From Bacteroidota bacterium (lineage in GTDB: Bacteria; Bacteroidota; Bacteroidia; AKYH767-A; JAHEYN01): 46,109 nt of DNA. Both the position numbers and the translations under genes were made by a program. The stretch spans positions 1 to 46,109 of the forward strand of contig CANFOZ010000017.1 of the NCBI GenBank assembly GCA_947448795.1, in the 5' to 3' direction. The notes below the pieces were generated by a model. The model had not been told where the DNA came from and did no database searches. It worked only from the letters and a program-made list of their open reading frames with translations. Below are positions 35,167 to 44,501 of this stretch, piece after piece (the first letter of the stretch is position 1; every line of letters starts with the position of its first letter).

Positions 35167-36134
35167 TGGCTGTTTCGGATGGACTGGATGGTGTGTACCA
35201 CGGCCTCCTCCAGTTTCACAGACGGCTGATAACCCAAGATTTCTTTCGCTTTGCGTAAATCCGGAATTCTGCGCATGATATCTTTGTAGGTTCCAAAAAG
35301 CTCAGCCATGGGTATGAATTTAATTTTCAAGGGCTTGTTAGAGCCACTTATCCGATGAATCAACTTTGCCGAGTCCAACACGCTCATTTCCTCATCATTG
35401 CCAAGGTTGATCAATTGACCAATGGCTTGCTCATTTTCAAGTGCTAGCACCGTACCCTTCACGAGGTCGGTCACAAAACCCATTGATCGGGTCTGGCTTC
35501 CATCGCCATGAATGGTCACTTCCTCATCGTTTAATATTTGACGAATGAAAATTGGAATATGGCCACCGCTCCAGCTAAAACTTGAACGCGGGCTGAAAGC
35601 GCCAAAATAGCGCAGCACCACTACCGGTAATTTGAAATCTTGGTAGTACGCGAAGCACAATTGCTCACCATACAGCTTAGATACGGCATAACTCCAACGC
35701 TTGATCATGCTTGGGCCGAGCAGCAAATCTCCGTTTTCGTTCAAGGGCAAGTCGGGCGACATGCCGTAAACGTCAGACGTGGAGGCAAATACCACCTTTA
35801 TTTTTTTCTGTTTCGCTGCTTGCAATACAATCTCCGTGCCTCTGGTATTAACCGTTAAGGTTGGCATGGATGATTCACGATCACTGATCTTTTTGACAGC
35901 AGCAAGATGAATAATGGCGTCCGAGCGCAAGGCGATGCTGTGCATCAATCCTTCATCCATGATGTCGCCTTCAATAAATTCGAATTGCGGATTGGGTATG
36001 TTGTGTTTGATGTTTTCAATTGAACCGTATGCGAAATTATCAAGTCCAATGACATGATAACCTCTATCTAGCAGCACATCTAAAAGGTGCGAACCAATCA
36101 TGCCGGCCACACCTGTCATGAAAATTGTTTTCAT
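35163..36134 (-). CDS. NAD-dependent epimerase/dehydratase (UDP-glucose 4-epimerase-like extended SDR)
   Basis: 323 aa. GVAGMIGSHLLDVLLDRGYHVIGLDNF (8-34), HLAAVKKISDR, the serine region FASTSDVYG (118-120), and the Y149/K153 pair in WSYAVSKLYGEQ. VVLRYFGAFSPRSSFSWSGGHIPIFI and VTIHGDGSQTRSMGFVTDLVKG match sugar-nucleotide epimerases and decarboxylases. All catalytic residues are intact. First gene of the minus-strand block, with a well-placed promoter about 120 nt upstream. It may supply a UDP-sugar for the GT2 directly downstream. Confidence 0.93.
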   Translation of the reverse strand: MKTIFMTGVAGMIGSHLLDVLLDRGYHVIGLDNFAYGSIENIKHNIPNPQFEFIEGDIMDEGLMHSIALRSDAIIHLAAVKKISDRESSMPTLTVNTRGTEIVLQAAKQKKIKVVFASTSDVYGMSPDLPLNENGDLLLGPSMIKRWSYAVSKLYGEQLCFAYYQDFKLPVVVLRYFGAFSPRSSFSWSGGHIPIFIRQILNDEEVTIHGDGSQTRSMGFVTDLVKGTVLALENEQAIGQLINLGNDEEMSVLDSAKLIHRISGSNKPLKIKFIPMAELFGTYKDIMRRIPDLRKAKEILGYQPSVKLEEAVVHTIQSIRNSQ

Positions 36135-36211
36135 TCTGAATGTATTATGAGTTAATCAATGGTTTGGTTGGTGTATGAAAACAAAGTCGTCAACTTTAAA
36201 CTTGGTTCGGT

Positions 36212-36230
36212 GGCCATCAAAAAAGTGGCC
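36212..36230. repeat. Short inverted repeat in the leader of the minus-strand glycan operon
   Basis: GGCCA and TGGCC are separated by nine bases in the presumed 5' leader of the 36134 gene. A hairpin with five GC-rich pairs is possible. No T-run follows on either strand in a terminator position. Confidence 0.4.
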
Positions 36231-36257
36231 TCTCGTACCTTTCCTTATTTAAACGTG

Positions 36258-36286
36258 CAAAAATAGAAATATTTTTAAAATGCCAA
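36258..36286 (-). promoter_or_regulatory. Promoter of the 12-gene minus-strand glycan block
   Basis: On the minus strand a TTG (36286-36284) is followed after 18 nt by TATTTTTG (36265-36258), a perfect TAnnTTTG -7 box. The leader would be about 118 nt. This 252-bp divergent region also must drive the plus-strand fusion gene, for which I see no clear box. Confidence 0.55.
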
Positions 36287-36386
36287 GAGATATGAAGCAG
36301 GGCCTATGAAAGCACGCTATTCATGCATTTTGTAGGCATTGTATTGGAGTTGACGAGAAGGGTACCTCACCATTGACATTTTAAAC

Positions 36387-38285
36387 ATGGAATTCAATAT
36401 CTTTACACCGATGGAATTGAACAACCAGCTGAAAAATCAACTTGATCGTTTGAAGGGTCCCATATTTATCTTGGGGGCTGAAAGTCACTTGGGTGCACAC
36501 GTTTTGCATGCAATAAGTTCAGTACGTAGCGATTGTTTCGCCCTTGTGGATGCGGATGCAAATCCATGGCGTCTCCATGCCATGGGTATCCGTGCACAAT
36601 CCTTTCAGTCCATCGAATGGACGCCGGAGTCTATCCAAAAGGTGTTCAAGACCTTCCAGCCCAAAGTCGTGTTTGACTTCACGGCTTTTTATGGCGATCT
36701 CCGCGTGCCGGATTACAAGAATCAAATCGCACTTTTGATACAAGTGCTCTCCTGCTGCGCACCCGGAACCGCATACCTGCATGCTGCAGCAGCTGTTGCA
36801 GCACCGGCAGATGTGATTTTTAAACCAGCTGCCAATCAGCAAGCGCATGCTTTTGCGCTGAAGATGTTTGCTGAAGTACTCAGGCATGCCGCCACCAGTG
36901 ATGGTATTCAAGCAAGCGGTTTCGTGTTTCCTGAAATCTTTGGCGAATGGCAATATCCCTCCCATGATTTGCCGCAGCTTTTAAATTGCCTTCGCCAACA
37001 AAGACCAGTGCCCGATGCCCTTTTCTCTGCATCGAGATGCTTCATAGACATTCAAACTGTATTTCAAGAATTGTTGCAAGCCGCATTGTCTAACAGTGCA
37101 AACGGTCAAACCATTGATTTGTCCAAAGGCCGCTCCTGGAGCTTCGCAGATCTGGCTGAATGGCTTAGTAATACGCGCGCATTTGCAGACGCTTCGCTCG
37201 CAACCGAAGATAGAGCCACCCTGATTGGATTGCGCAGAGTTTTAGATTGGCAGTCCACTATCGATTACTCAAATCTCACCCTTGGTGGAGTAGAGGAGCG
37301 CGCCTCCAAATCTAAAATCTCCGCTATCATCGCATGCTACAAAGATGCCCAGGCCATTCCGGTGATGTACGATCGGCTAGTCCACGTGTTTAGCGAATTG
37401 GAAACAGACTACGAAATTATTTTTGTCAACGATTGCTCACCGGATAATACCGAAGATGTGCTTGCACCCATCTGTGCCTCCGATCCGAAAGTGATTGCCA
37501 TCACGCATTCGCGTAATTTTGGCTCCCAAGCGGCTTTTCAAAGCGGTATGGAGATTTCAACAGGTGATGCGGTAGTTCTGATGGACGGCGACTTGCAAGA
37601 TCCGCCGGAAATGATTCCGCGTTTCTATAAACGCTGGAAGGAAGGCTTTGAAGTAGTTTACGGCAGACGCATCAAAAGACAGATGAATCCGTTCATGGGT
37701 GCGTTGTACAAACTCTTTTATCGCATTTTTAGAAAACTCTCTTACGTGGAAATGCCAGTTGATGCAGGCGATTTCTCCATGATTGATAGAAAGGTGGTGC
37801 GCGAATTGATCAACTTGCCTGAAACAGAGCAATTCATTCGTGGTCTCCGCGCTTGGGTTGGCTTTCGTCAAACCGGTGAGGATTATGTTCGGCCGGAGCG
37901 CATGTTCGGGGTTTCCACGAACAATTGGATCCGAAATATCGGTTGGGCTAAAAAAGCGATATTCTCGTTTAGTTTCGTACCCTTGGAAGCCATGTCTTAC
38001 CTCGGTTTTATGCTTACAGCTACCTCCTTCCTCGCCATCATTGGCCAAATTATCTCTCGTTTTTTGTTCCCCAGTGTTCCCCAGGGTGTTACCACGATCA
38101 TCGTGCTTATCCTCTTTTTTGGCGGTGTTCAACTTTTAGCCATTTCATTAATTGGAGAGTATATCTCTAAAATTTTTGATGAAACAAAAAAGAGACCCAA
38201 ATTTATCCGCAGAAAGGTCATCAAAGGTGGTAAACTGTTCGACACCCCCGAGTCTATCGATTCCCTGATTGACCATGCAAAATGA
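36387..38285 (+). CDS. Fusion: catalytically degenerate SDR domain + GtrB/DPM1-like family 2 glycosyltransferase
   Basis: 632 aa. Residues 1-300 are an SDR-type domain clearly related to the intact SDR at 28576-29610 (LKGPIFILGAESHLG versus LKGPIFIFGAGGFVG). Key residues are gone: GxxGxxG reads GAESHLG (30-36), the serine region reads HAAAAVAA (132-139), and YxxxK reads AFALK (155-159). From about 308 a GT2 domain begins (SAIIACYKDAQAIPVMYD), with FVNDCSPDNTE, NFGSQAAFQSGM, and DxD in LMDGDLQDPPEM (398-400), then two membrane helices (about 535-555, 570-592), as in GtrB. This probably makes a polyprenyl-phosphate sugar; the SDR part may be a regulatory or docking module (inference). The next gene overlaps by ATGA. 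Confidence 0.88.
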   Translation: MEFNIFTPMELNNQLKNQLDRLKGPIFILGAESHLGAHVLHAISSVRSDCFALVDADANPWRLHAMGIRAQSFQSIEWTPESIQKVFKTFQPKVVFDFTAFYGDLRVPDYKNQIALLIQVLSCCAPGTAYLHAAAAVAAPADVIFKPAANQQAHAFALKMFAEVLRHAATSDGIQASGFVFPEIFGEWQYPSHDLPQLLNCLRQQRPVPDALFSASRCFIDIQTVFQELLQAALSNSANGQTIDLSKGRSWSFADLAEWLSNTRAFADASLATEDRATLIGLRRVLDWQSTIDYSNLTLGGVEERASKSKISAIIACYKDAQAIPVMYDRLVHVFSELETDYEIIFVNDCSPDNTEDVLAPICASDPKVIAITHSRNFGSQAAFQSGMEISTGDAVVLMDGDLQDPPEMIPRFYKRWKEGFEVVYGRRIKRQMNPFMGALYKLFYRIFRKLSYVEMPVDAGDFSMIDRKVVRELINLPETEQFIRGLRAWVGFRQTGEDYVRPERMFGVSTNNWIRNIGWAKKAIFSFSFVPLEAMSYLGFMLTATSFLAIIGQIISRFLFPSVPQGVTTIIVLILFFGGVQLLAISLIGEYISKIFDETKKRPKFIRRKVIKGGKLFDTPESIDSLIDHAK

Positions 38286-40507
38286 TGCTGCCGCGTCGCT
38301 TTGTATTCAATGAAACCATAAAATTAAAAGAGAACATGCAGACAATTGATTTTCGAAAATTATTCATCGGCTCAAGTATCGCTATGCTGCTGGTTATGCT
38401 ATTTTTTAGTCATGATTACGGAATTTCATGGGATGAGCAACTGCACAAAGAATACGGTGAAAAGGCATTGAACTATTACCAAACCTTTGGCAAGGATACT
38501 TCGTGCTTGCATTTCGGAAACCTATACATGTATGGGGCCTTTTTTGATATGACCGCGGCTGCACTGAACAAGATGCACCTCGGCGACGAATATGAAGTTC
38601 GCCATACACTCAGTGCCTTCTTCGGTTTCATCGCCATCCTTTGCTGTGGCTTGTTGGCCATGGAGTTGGCAGGTTGGCGTGCCGGTTTCATCGCTTTGCT
38701 GCTGCTGTTTTTTTCACCTCGTTTTTTTGGTGATTCTATGTATAACCCGAAGGACATTCCCTTCGCGGCCCTGTTTACGCTCTCGATTTATGCGATGATT
38801 CGTGTCATTAAACAATTTCCTAAACCGACTTTTCGCACCGTGCTTGGCTTGATTGTCAGCATCGCTTTAACCACGGGTATTCGCGTGGGGGGGCTGTTAT
38901 TGTTCTTCTTCTTCGGTTTGTTGCTGTTGGGTAAGGTCATAGCCACCTTGAATAAACAGGAACTGACAAGGGAAACAGTTGCTAGCTTTCGTCGAATGGC
39001 TCTCCTTTTTGTTGTCATCTGTGCTTCGGCATATCTGCTCTGTGGACTTTGCTGGCCTTTTGCACTCACCAATCCCTTGATGAATCCCTTCAGGGCCTTT
39101 CAATTATTCAGTGCATACGATTCCTTTAATTCGTATAACCTGTTTGAAGGTCGTTGGATCAATGTGTGGGAGATACCTTGGAACTATATTCCAAAATGGA
39201 TCTGGATTACCACACCAATTGGCGTGCTGTTCACCTTCCTACTCATGCCTTTGTTGCTGCTGCCGGATCTTAGAAACCGACTCCAAGTACCAGCGAACTA
39301 TCTATTGGTTATCGCTTTCATGATCGTCTTTCCTATTCTTTTTGTCATCTTCAAAAACTCCAACGTTTACGACAGTTACCGTCATTTGTATTTCGTGTAT
39401 CCACTCATCGTTGCTTGCAGCGGGGTGCTTTGGAACGCACTTCTGTCGATCGACCTAAAGCCTGTCGTTCACCGAGCACTGCTGCTGATTCTCGCTTTAG
39501 CCCTGCTCGAGCCCGCAGTTTTCATGGTCAAAAACCGTGGCTTGCAGCAGTTCTATTTCAGCCCGGTCATCGGCGGAAACAAAGGCGCTTTCAAGCACTA
39601 CGAGATCGACTACTACGGCACCTCCATCCGCCAAGCCGTCGAATGGATTGCGGCCAATACCGACTCAACAAAACCAAATCCAATCCGTGTTCGTAATGTC
39701 TACGGTGAACTCATCAGCGTTGAGCATTTTGTTAAAAAATACAAACATCTTCAACTCGTCTTTCAGCCCGATCTCTCGCTAGACTGGGATTATTCCATCG
39801 TCTTGACTGCCGCCGCCAAACATGATTCACTACTTCTTGTTAATTGGCCTCCCCCTAATACGGTCCATGAAATCATGTCTGGTGGTACCCCTCTTTTAGC
39901 CATTGTTGCCAATGGCGCACAGGCAAATCCTGCTGCTGCCTTGGATAACATCAGGCAGCAAATCAGGTCAACCAAAGATCCTGTCCTCTTAATAAATAGC
40001 AGCTTGTCTCTTTTCAATTCAGGTGACTTTTTTGGCTCGATAGAGGCCTGCGAACGAGCCTTGCAAGTCGATCCAACAAATGTAACAGCGCTAAGCAATA
40101 TCACTGCAGCTTTAAATAACTTGAGTCTATTCGAAGAAGCAATACCCTTTGGTGAAAAGGCGGTCAAGTTAAACCCTACATTTACACTTGCTGCTGCTAA
40201 TCTTGCACTATCCAGGAAAAATAAGGATGTCAAGATAAATCCTACAATCTTGGCCAATCAATTGATTAATCTAAGTGTGGTGTATCACAATACCGGTCAA
40301 TTCGAGCGGTGCATCGATATTTGTAAAAAGAGCCTAGCCTTGGTTCCCGATAACGCCATCGCCTACAACAATATCTGCTCTTCTTTCAATGGACTTGGAC
40401 GCTATGCTGAGGCCGAAGTAGCCGGTGCGAAAGCCGTCACTTTAAGTCCAGAGCAGTCCTTATTTAAAAATAATTTAGCTTTTGCGCGTTCCAAACTTGG
40501 CAAATAA
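38282..40507 (+). CDS. GT39-like (PMT/ArnT-type) membrane glycosyltransferase with C-terminal TPR repeats
   Basis: 741 aa. The ATG overlapping the fusion-gene stop (ATGA) is chosen since this locus uses that arrangement often; MQTIDFRKLF at 38336 is the alternative. After the first helix, YGISWDEQLHKEYGE carries the acidic D51-E52 motif of GT-C enzymes. SPRFFGDSMYNPKDIPFAALFTLSIYAM and NVYDSYRHLYFVYPL are typical of GT39-like Bacteroidota proteins. About ten helices end near 430, then a soluble domain, and TPR repeats (about 560-741; NLSVVYHNTGQFERCIDICKKSL, AYNNICSSFNGLGRYAEAE). It likely takes the polyprenyl-linked sugar made by the coupled GT2 upstream. Confidence 0.87.
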   Translation: MMLPRRFVFNETIKLKENMQTIDFRKLFIGSSIAMLLVMLFFSHDYGISWDEQLHKEYGEKALNYYQTFGKDTSCLHFGNLYMYGAFFDMTAAALNKMHLGDEYEVRHTLSAFFGFIAILCCGLLAMELAGWRAGFIALLLLFFSPRFFGDSMYNPKDIPFAALFTLSIYAMIRVIKQFPKPTFRTVLGLIVSIALTTGIRVGGLLLFFFFGLLLLGKVIATLNKQELTRETVASFRRMALLFVVICASAYLLCGLCWPFALTNPLMNPFRAFQLFSAYDSFNSYNLFEGRWINVWEIPWNYIPKWIWITTPIGVLFTFLLMPLLLLPDLRNRLQVPANYLLVIAFMIVFPILFVIFKNSNVYDSYRHLYFVYPLIVACSGVLWNALLSIDLKPVVHRALLLILALALLEPAVFMVKNRGLQQFYFSPVIGGNKGAFKHYEIDYYGTSIRQAVEWIAANTDSTKPNPIRVRNVYGELISVEHFVKKYKHLQLVFQPDLSLDWDYSIVLTAAAKHDSLLLVNWPPPNTVHEIMSGGTPLLAIVANGAQANPAAALDNIRQQIRSTKDPVLLINSSLSLFNSGDFFGSIEACERALQVDPTNVTALSNITAALNNLSLFEEAIPFGEKAVKLNPTFTLAAANLALSRKNKDVKINPTILANQLINLSVVYHNTGQFERCIDICKKSLALVPDNAIAYNNICSSFNGLGRYAEAEVAGAKAVTLSPEQSLFKNNLAFARSKLGK

Positions 40508-40553
40508 TAAATTCAAAAAGATGGCTTTTCTGATCTGATTTGACTTTAAAAGG

Positions 40554-40568
40554 ACGATTATAAATCGT
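40554..40568. promoter_or_regulatory. acn: Candidate operator palindrome upstream of aconitase
   Basis: ACGATT-ATA-AATCGT is a perfect 6+6 inverted repeat with a 3-nt centre, 70 nt before the acn ATG and near possible promoter elements (TTTG at 40539-40542; TACCTTGC at 40568-40575). Size and symmetry fit a dimeric regulator site. The regulator is unknown. Confidence 0.4.
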
Positions 40569-40637
40569 ACCTTGCGGCCTCGTTTTGGCACTCCTACCGC
40601 CTATTAACCAACAAAAACAATAAAACTCAAACTTATC

Positions 40638-42905
40638 ATGGCTTTCGACTTAGAGATGATCAAGAAGGTGTATGCTGCGCTCCCTGCCAGCATCGAAGCT
40701 GCGCGCAAAGCAGCCGGCCGCCCGCTCACCCTTACCGAGAAAATTCTGTTCGCCCACTTAGCAGAGAAAGGCGCTGACCTCGCTGCTTTCCAGCGCGGCA
40801 GTTCCTATGTTGACTTCAACCCCGATCGTGTTGCGATGCAAGATGCAACGGCGCAGATGGCCCTGCTACAATTCATGCAGGCTGGTCGTCCAAAGGTAGC
40901 CGTGCCTTCCACCGTGCATTGTGATCACCTCATCCAAGCCAAAGACGGTGCTAAATCGGATTTAGCTGTAGCTAACGATAAAAACAAAGAGGTTTACGAC
41001 TTCCTTTCTTCTGTCTCTAATAAATACGGCATCGGCTTCTGGAAGCCGGGTGCAGGTATCATCCACCAAGTAATCCTTGAAAACTACGCCTTCCCGGGCG
41101 GACTGATGATCGGTACCGATTCACACACCGTGAACGCTGGTGGCTTAGGCATGATCGCCATCGGTGTGGGTGGTGCAGATGCTTGCGATGTGATGGCCGG
41201 CTTGCCTTGGGAGCTTAAATTCCCAAAACTGATCGGTATCAAATTGACCGGTAAACTGTCGGGCTGGGCTTCAGCAAAAGATGTTATCCTTAAAGTGGCC
41301 GGCATCCTCACCGTGAAAGGGGGTACCGACAAAATCGTAGAATACTTCGGCGAAGGTGCTGATTCGCTCTCTTGCACAGGCAAAGGCACCATCTGCAACA
41401 TGGGTGCGGAGATCGGCGCAACAACGTCTATTTTTGGTTATGATAAAAAGATGGCCGACTACCTGCGTGGCACCGAGCGCGCTGAGGTTGCCGATGCTGC
41501 TGATAAAGTAGCGGAACACTTGAAAGGTGATCCTGAAGTGTATGCCAACCCAGCTACGTATTTCGACGAAGTAATCGAAATCAACCTTTCTGAACTTGAG
41601 CCATACATTAACGGTCCATTCACGCCGGATCTGGCTTTCCCGCTCTCTCAGTTCGCTGAAGCGGTGCGCAAAAACGGCTGGCCTGCGAAATTGGATGTGG
41701 GTCTGATCGGCTCTTGTACCAACTCGTCTTACGAAGACATCTCGCGTGCTGCTTCTCTTGCTAAGCAAGCGGTTGACAAAAACCTCAAAGCGAAGTCTGA
41801 ATACACCATCACGCCGGGCTCTGAGCTCGTGCGTTACACCGTTGAGCGCGACGGCTTCCTCGGCACCTTTGAAAATATGGGTGGCGTCGTTCTCGCAAAT
41901 GCTTGCGGTCCTTGCATCGGGCAATGGGCGCGTCACACCAACAACCCGGAGGGTAAAAACTCCATCATCACATCGTTCAATAGAAACTTCGCAAAGCGTA
42001 ACGACGGTAACCCGAACACACACTCCTTTGTGGCGTCTCCGGAAATCGTAACCGCGCTGTCTATCGCGGGCGACCTTACCTTCAATCCAATGACCGACTT
42101 CCTCACCAACGAGAAAGGGGAGAAGGTGAAACTCGACGAGCCAACAGGTGCTGAACTCCCTGCAAAAGGTTTTGCTGTGGAAGATGCCGGCTACCAAGAG
42201 CCCGCTAAAGACGGCAGCCAAGTGCAGGTGAAGGTGTCTCCAACATCCGATCGTTTGCAACTGCTCGATCCTTTCGCGGCATGGGAAGGCATGGACATTA
42301 AAGGCCTGCGTCTGCTCATCAAAGCAAAAGGCAAGTGCACCACCGATCACATCTCTATGGCTGGCCCATGGTTGAAGTTTCGCGGTCACCTCGACAATAT
42401 CTCTAACAACATGCTCATCGGTGCGCTCAATTCTTTCAACGAGAAAACCGATTCTGTTAAAAACCAACTCGATGGTACTTATGGTGCTGTTCCTGCTGTT
42501 CAGCGTGCCTATAAAGCGGCCCACATTGGAACCGTAGTAGTAGGTGATGAAAACTACGGTGAAGGTTCATCCCGCGAACATGCGGCGATGGAGCCACGTC
42601 ACCTCGGTGTGCGTGTGATCCTGGTGAAATCCTTCGCCCGAATTCATGAAACAAACCTCAAGAAGCAAGGTATGCTAGGCTTGACCTTTGCGAATAAAGC
42701 GGACTACGATAAAATTCAAGAAGACGACAGCTTCGACATCCTGGGTTTGACTGATTTCACGCCTGGCAAACCGCTTAGCATGGTTATTCACCACAGCACA
42801 GGTGATCATGAGATTATTACGGTAAACCATTCCTATAACGCGAACCAAATCGAATGGTTCAAAGCAGGTGGTGCGCTTAACATCATCCGTCGCGAACTCG
42901 CATAA
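40638..42905 (+). CDS. acn: Aconitate hydratase (mitochondrial-type)
   Basis: 755 aa, the short mitochondrial-type aconitase rather than E. coli AcnA (about 890 aa) or AcnB. It interconverts citrate and isocitrate in the TCA cycle with a [4Fe-4S] cluster. The three cluster cysteines are visible: C360 in [12 protein letters not shown] and C423/C426 in [37 protein letters not shown] and the swivelling-domain motif [21 protein letters not shown] are also intact. Codons look highly biased, with long antisense ORF shadows (up to 417 aa) as expected for a highly expressed gene. The stop overlaps the msrB start by one base. Confidence 0.97.
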   Translation: MAFDLEMIKKVYAALPASIEAARKAAGRPLTLTEKILFAHLAEKGADLAAFQRGSSYVDFNPDRVAMQDATAQMALLQFMQAGRPKVAVPSTVHCDHLIQAKDGAKSDLAVANDKNKEVYDFLSSVSNKYGIGFWKPGAGIIHQVILENYAFPGGLMIGTDSHTVNAGGLGMIAIGVGGADACDVMAGLPWELKFPKLIGIKLTGKLSGWASAKDVILKVAGILTVKGGTDKIVEYFGEGADSLSCTGKGTICNMGAEIGATTSIFGYDKKMADYLRGTERAEVADAADKVAEHLKGDPEVYANPATYFDEVIEINLSELEPYINGPFTPDLAFPLSQFAEAVRKNGWPAKLDVGLIGSCTNSSYEDISRAASLAKQAVDKNLKAKSEYTITPGSELVRYTVERDGFLGTFENMGGVVLANACGPCIGQWARHTNNPEGKNSIITSFNRNFAKRNDGNPNTHSFVASPEIVTALSIAGDLTFNPMTDFLTNEKGEKVKLDEPTGAELPAKGFAVEDAGYQEPAKDGSQVQVKVSPTSDRLQLLDPFAAWEGMDIKGLRLLIKAKGKCTTDHISMAGPWLKFRGHLDNISNNMLIGALNSFNEKTDSVKNQLDGTYGAVPAVQRAYKAAHIGTVVVGDENYGEGSSREHAAMEPRHLGVRVILVKSFARIHETNLKKQGMLGLTFANKADYDKIQEDDSFDILGLTDFTPGKPLSMVIHHSTGDHEIITVNHSYNANQIEWFKAGGALNIIRRELA

Positions 42906-43408
42906 TGAAATTGCTTGCTCCTCTCCTGATCATCTTTTTTGCAGCCTGCTCAGGAGAGGGCAGAGCATCTTTTCCTCAAACATCAACAAAGCAAACAGCC
43001 ATGTCGGATACGGTGAACAAGAGTGAAGACGAATGGAAAAATATTCTGACCAGCGAACAGTTCTATGTGCTTCGTCAAAAGGGCACCGAACGGCCTTTCA
43101 GTGGCAAGTTCGAGAAATTCGACGAGAAAGGACATTATGTATGTGCCGGCTGTGGCAATGACTTATTCAGCTCCGATACCAAGTTCGACGCGGGTTGCGG
43201 ATGGCCTAGCTTTTTCGATGCAATCGATAAATCCAAGGTGAAGCAGATTCCAGACAACAGCCATGGCATGCGTCGCATCGAAGTGCAGTGCGCTAAATGT
43301 GGCGGTCACCTGGGGCATATCTTCAACGATGGTCCACGCCCTACCGGTATGCGTTATTGTATAAACTCGGTGTCTATTGATTTCAAGGCCGATACGATAA
43401 AGAAGTAA
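42905..43408 (+). CDS. msrB: Peptide-methionine (R)-S-oxide reductase, lipoprotein form
   Basis: Reduces methionine-R-sulfoxide in proteins. 167 aa with an N-terminal lipoprotein signal (LLIIFFAAC, lipobox Cys15) and a linker, so the enzyme is probably exported and lipid-anchored. Catalytic domain: zinc cysteines C80/C83 (CAGC) and C129/C132 (CAKC), [36 protein letters not shown] with catalytic Cys152. It starts at the last base of the aconitase stop, so it is co-translated with acn. An internal ATG ([12 protein letters not shown]) would give a cytoplasmic-size MsrB, but the upstream signal sequence is convincing. Confidence 0.95.
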   Translation: MKLLAPLLIIFFAACSGEGRASFPQTSTKQTAMSDTVNKSEDEWKNILTSEQFYVLRQKGTERPFSGKFEKFDEKGHYVCAGCGNDLFSSDTKFDAGCGWPSFFDAIDKSKVKQIPDNSHGMRRIEVQCAKCGGHLGHIFNDGPRPTGMRYCINSVSIDFKADTIKK

Positions 43409-43436
43409 TCGGCTTCATTTTTCTGCCTTAATAACT

Positions 43437-44486
43437 ATGCTTCAAAACGATCTGCTGCTTCGTGCCGCAAAAGGCGAGCCCACTGAGCGCACTCCTGTAT
43501 GGCTCATGCGCCAAGCTGGACGCATCCTTCCCGAGTACCGCCAAGTGCGTGCTTCCGTTAGTGGTTTCAAAGAATTGGTGGAGACACCTGCCTTGGCTGC
43601 CGAGGTAACGATTCAGCCAGTGGACCTATTAGGTGTGGATGCCGCCATTATTTTCTCCGATATTTTGGTCATCCCAGAAGCCATGGGATTAACCTACGAG
43701 ATGATTGAGCAAAGAGGCCCACATTTCCCGAAAACCATTGAATCGAAAGCTGATGTAGATGCTATTCGTGTGGCGCAAGGCCACGATTTGGACTATGTGC
43801 TTAAAGCCATCCAACTAACAAAAACACAACTCGCGGGCCGTGTGCCACTCATCGGATTTGCTGGCGCTCCATGGACGATTCTTGCCTACATGGTTGAAGG
43901 ACATGGTTCGAAAACCTTTTCAAAAGCCCGCCGCTTTCTTTACACCGAGCCGGCTCTTTCGCACACATTACTAGTTAAAATCACAGAAAGTACAATCAAT
44001 TACCTTAAAGCTCAAATCGACGCAGGTGCTGATTTGATTCAGCTTTTCGACTCTTGGGCAGGCATCTTGCCACCCGCTCAATACCGCACCTTTTCGGCAC
44101 ATTATCTACGCCTAATCTGCGACGCTTTGAAAGCGCACGCACCACATATTCCAGTTACCGTTTTTGCCAAAGGCGCATTCTTTGCCTTGGAAGATTTTGC
44201 AGCCAGCTCCTGCGATGTGATTGGTCTGGACTGGAATATGGATATCGCCACTTCGCGCTTGCAAACCAAGGGCAAAACCCTGCAAGGCAACATGGATCCT
44301 TGCCTGCTTTACGCAAATCAAGAAACCATTCAAGAGGAGGCAGAAAAGATGCTGCGTGCCTTTGGTAGCAAAGGTTATATTGCCAACCTCGGTCATGGAT
44401 TATATCCCGACACCGACCCGAAAAACGTGAAGTTCTTCGTAGATTGTGTGAAGAACTTTAAACACGAGGCGCACACCCAAATCTAA
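43437..44486 (+). CDS. hemE: Uroporphyrinogen decarboxylase
   Basis: Converts uroporphyrinogen III to coproporphyrinogen III. 349 aa, normal length. [18 protein letters not shown] (18-35) with R25 and R29, [14 protein letters not shown] with the catalytic-type aspartate D75, [29 protein letters not shown], and the C-terminal [13 protein letters not shown] / [12 protein letters not shown] motif are all diagnostic. It lies 28 nt after msrB and 15 nt before the MFS gene, possibly one transcript. No clear own promoter. Confidence 0.97.
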   Translation: MLQNDLLLRAAKGEPTERTPVWLMRQAGRILPEYRQVRASVSGFKELVETPALAAEVTIQPVDLLGVDAAIIFSDILVIPEAMGLTYEMIEQRGPHFPKTIESKADVDAIRVAQGHDLDYVLKAIQLTKTQLAGRVPLIGFAGAPWTILAYMVEGHGSKTFSKARRFLYTEPALSHTLLVKITESTINYLKAQIDAGADLIQLFDSWAGILPPAQYRTFSAHYLRLICDALKAHAPHIPVTVFAKGAFFALEDFAASSCDVIGLDWNMDIATSRLQTKGKTLQGNMDPCLLYANQETIQEEAEKMLRAFGSKGYIANLGHGLYPDTDPKNVKFFVDCVKNFKHEAHTQI

Positions 44487-44501
44487 TCAAGCACGATACG
44501 C

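Noticed and set aside
37557-38132. 191-aa minus-strand ORF opposite the fusion protein
   Set aside because: Shadow of the GT2 domain; no start signal, and composition is unlike the other proteins.
40508-40535. Terminator after the GT39-like gene (AAAAG...CTTTT)
   Set aside because: The stem is short and AT-only with no T-run in the right place.
16759-40637. Mobile element or genomic island boundaries around the glycan locus
   Set aside because: No integrase, transposase, tRNA or flanking direct repeats were seen; composition does not obviously change by eye.
41271-42524. 417-aa minus-strand ORF opposite aconitase
   Set aside because: Antisense shadow of a strongly codon-biased gene. Its translation is Arg/His/Phe-rich with no family features, and the plus-strand aconitase is complete with all cluster cysteines.
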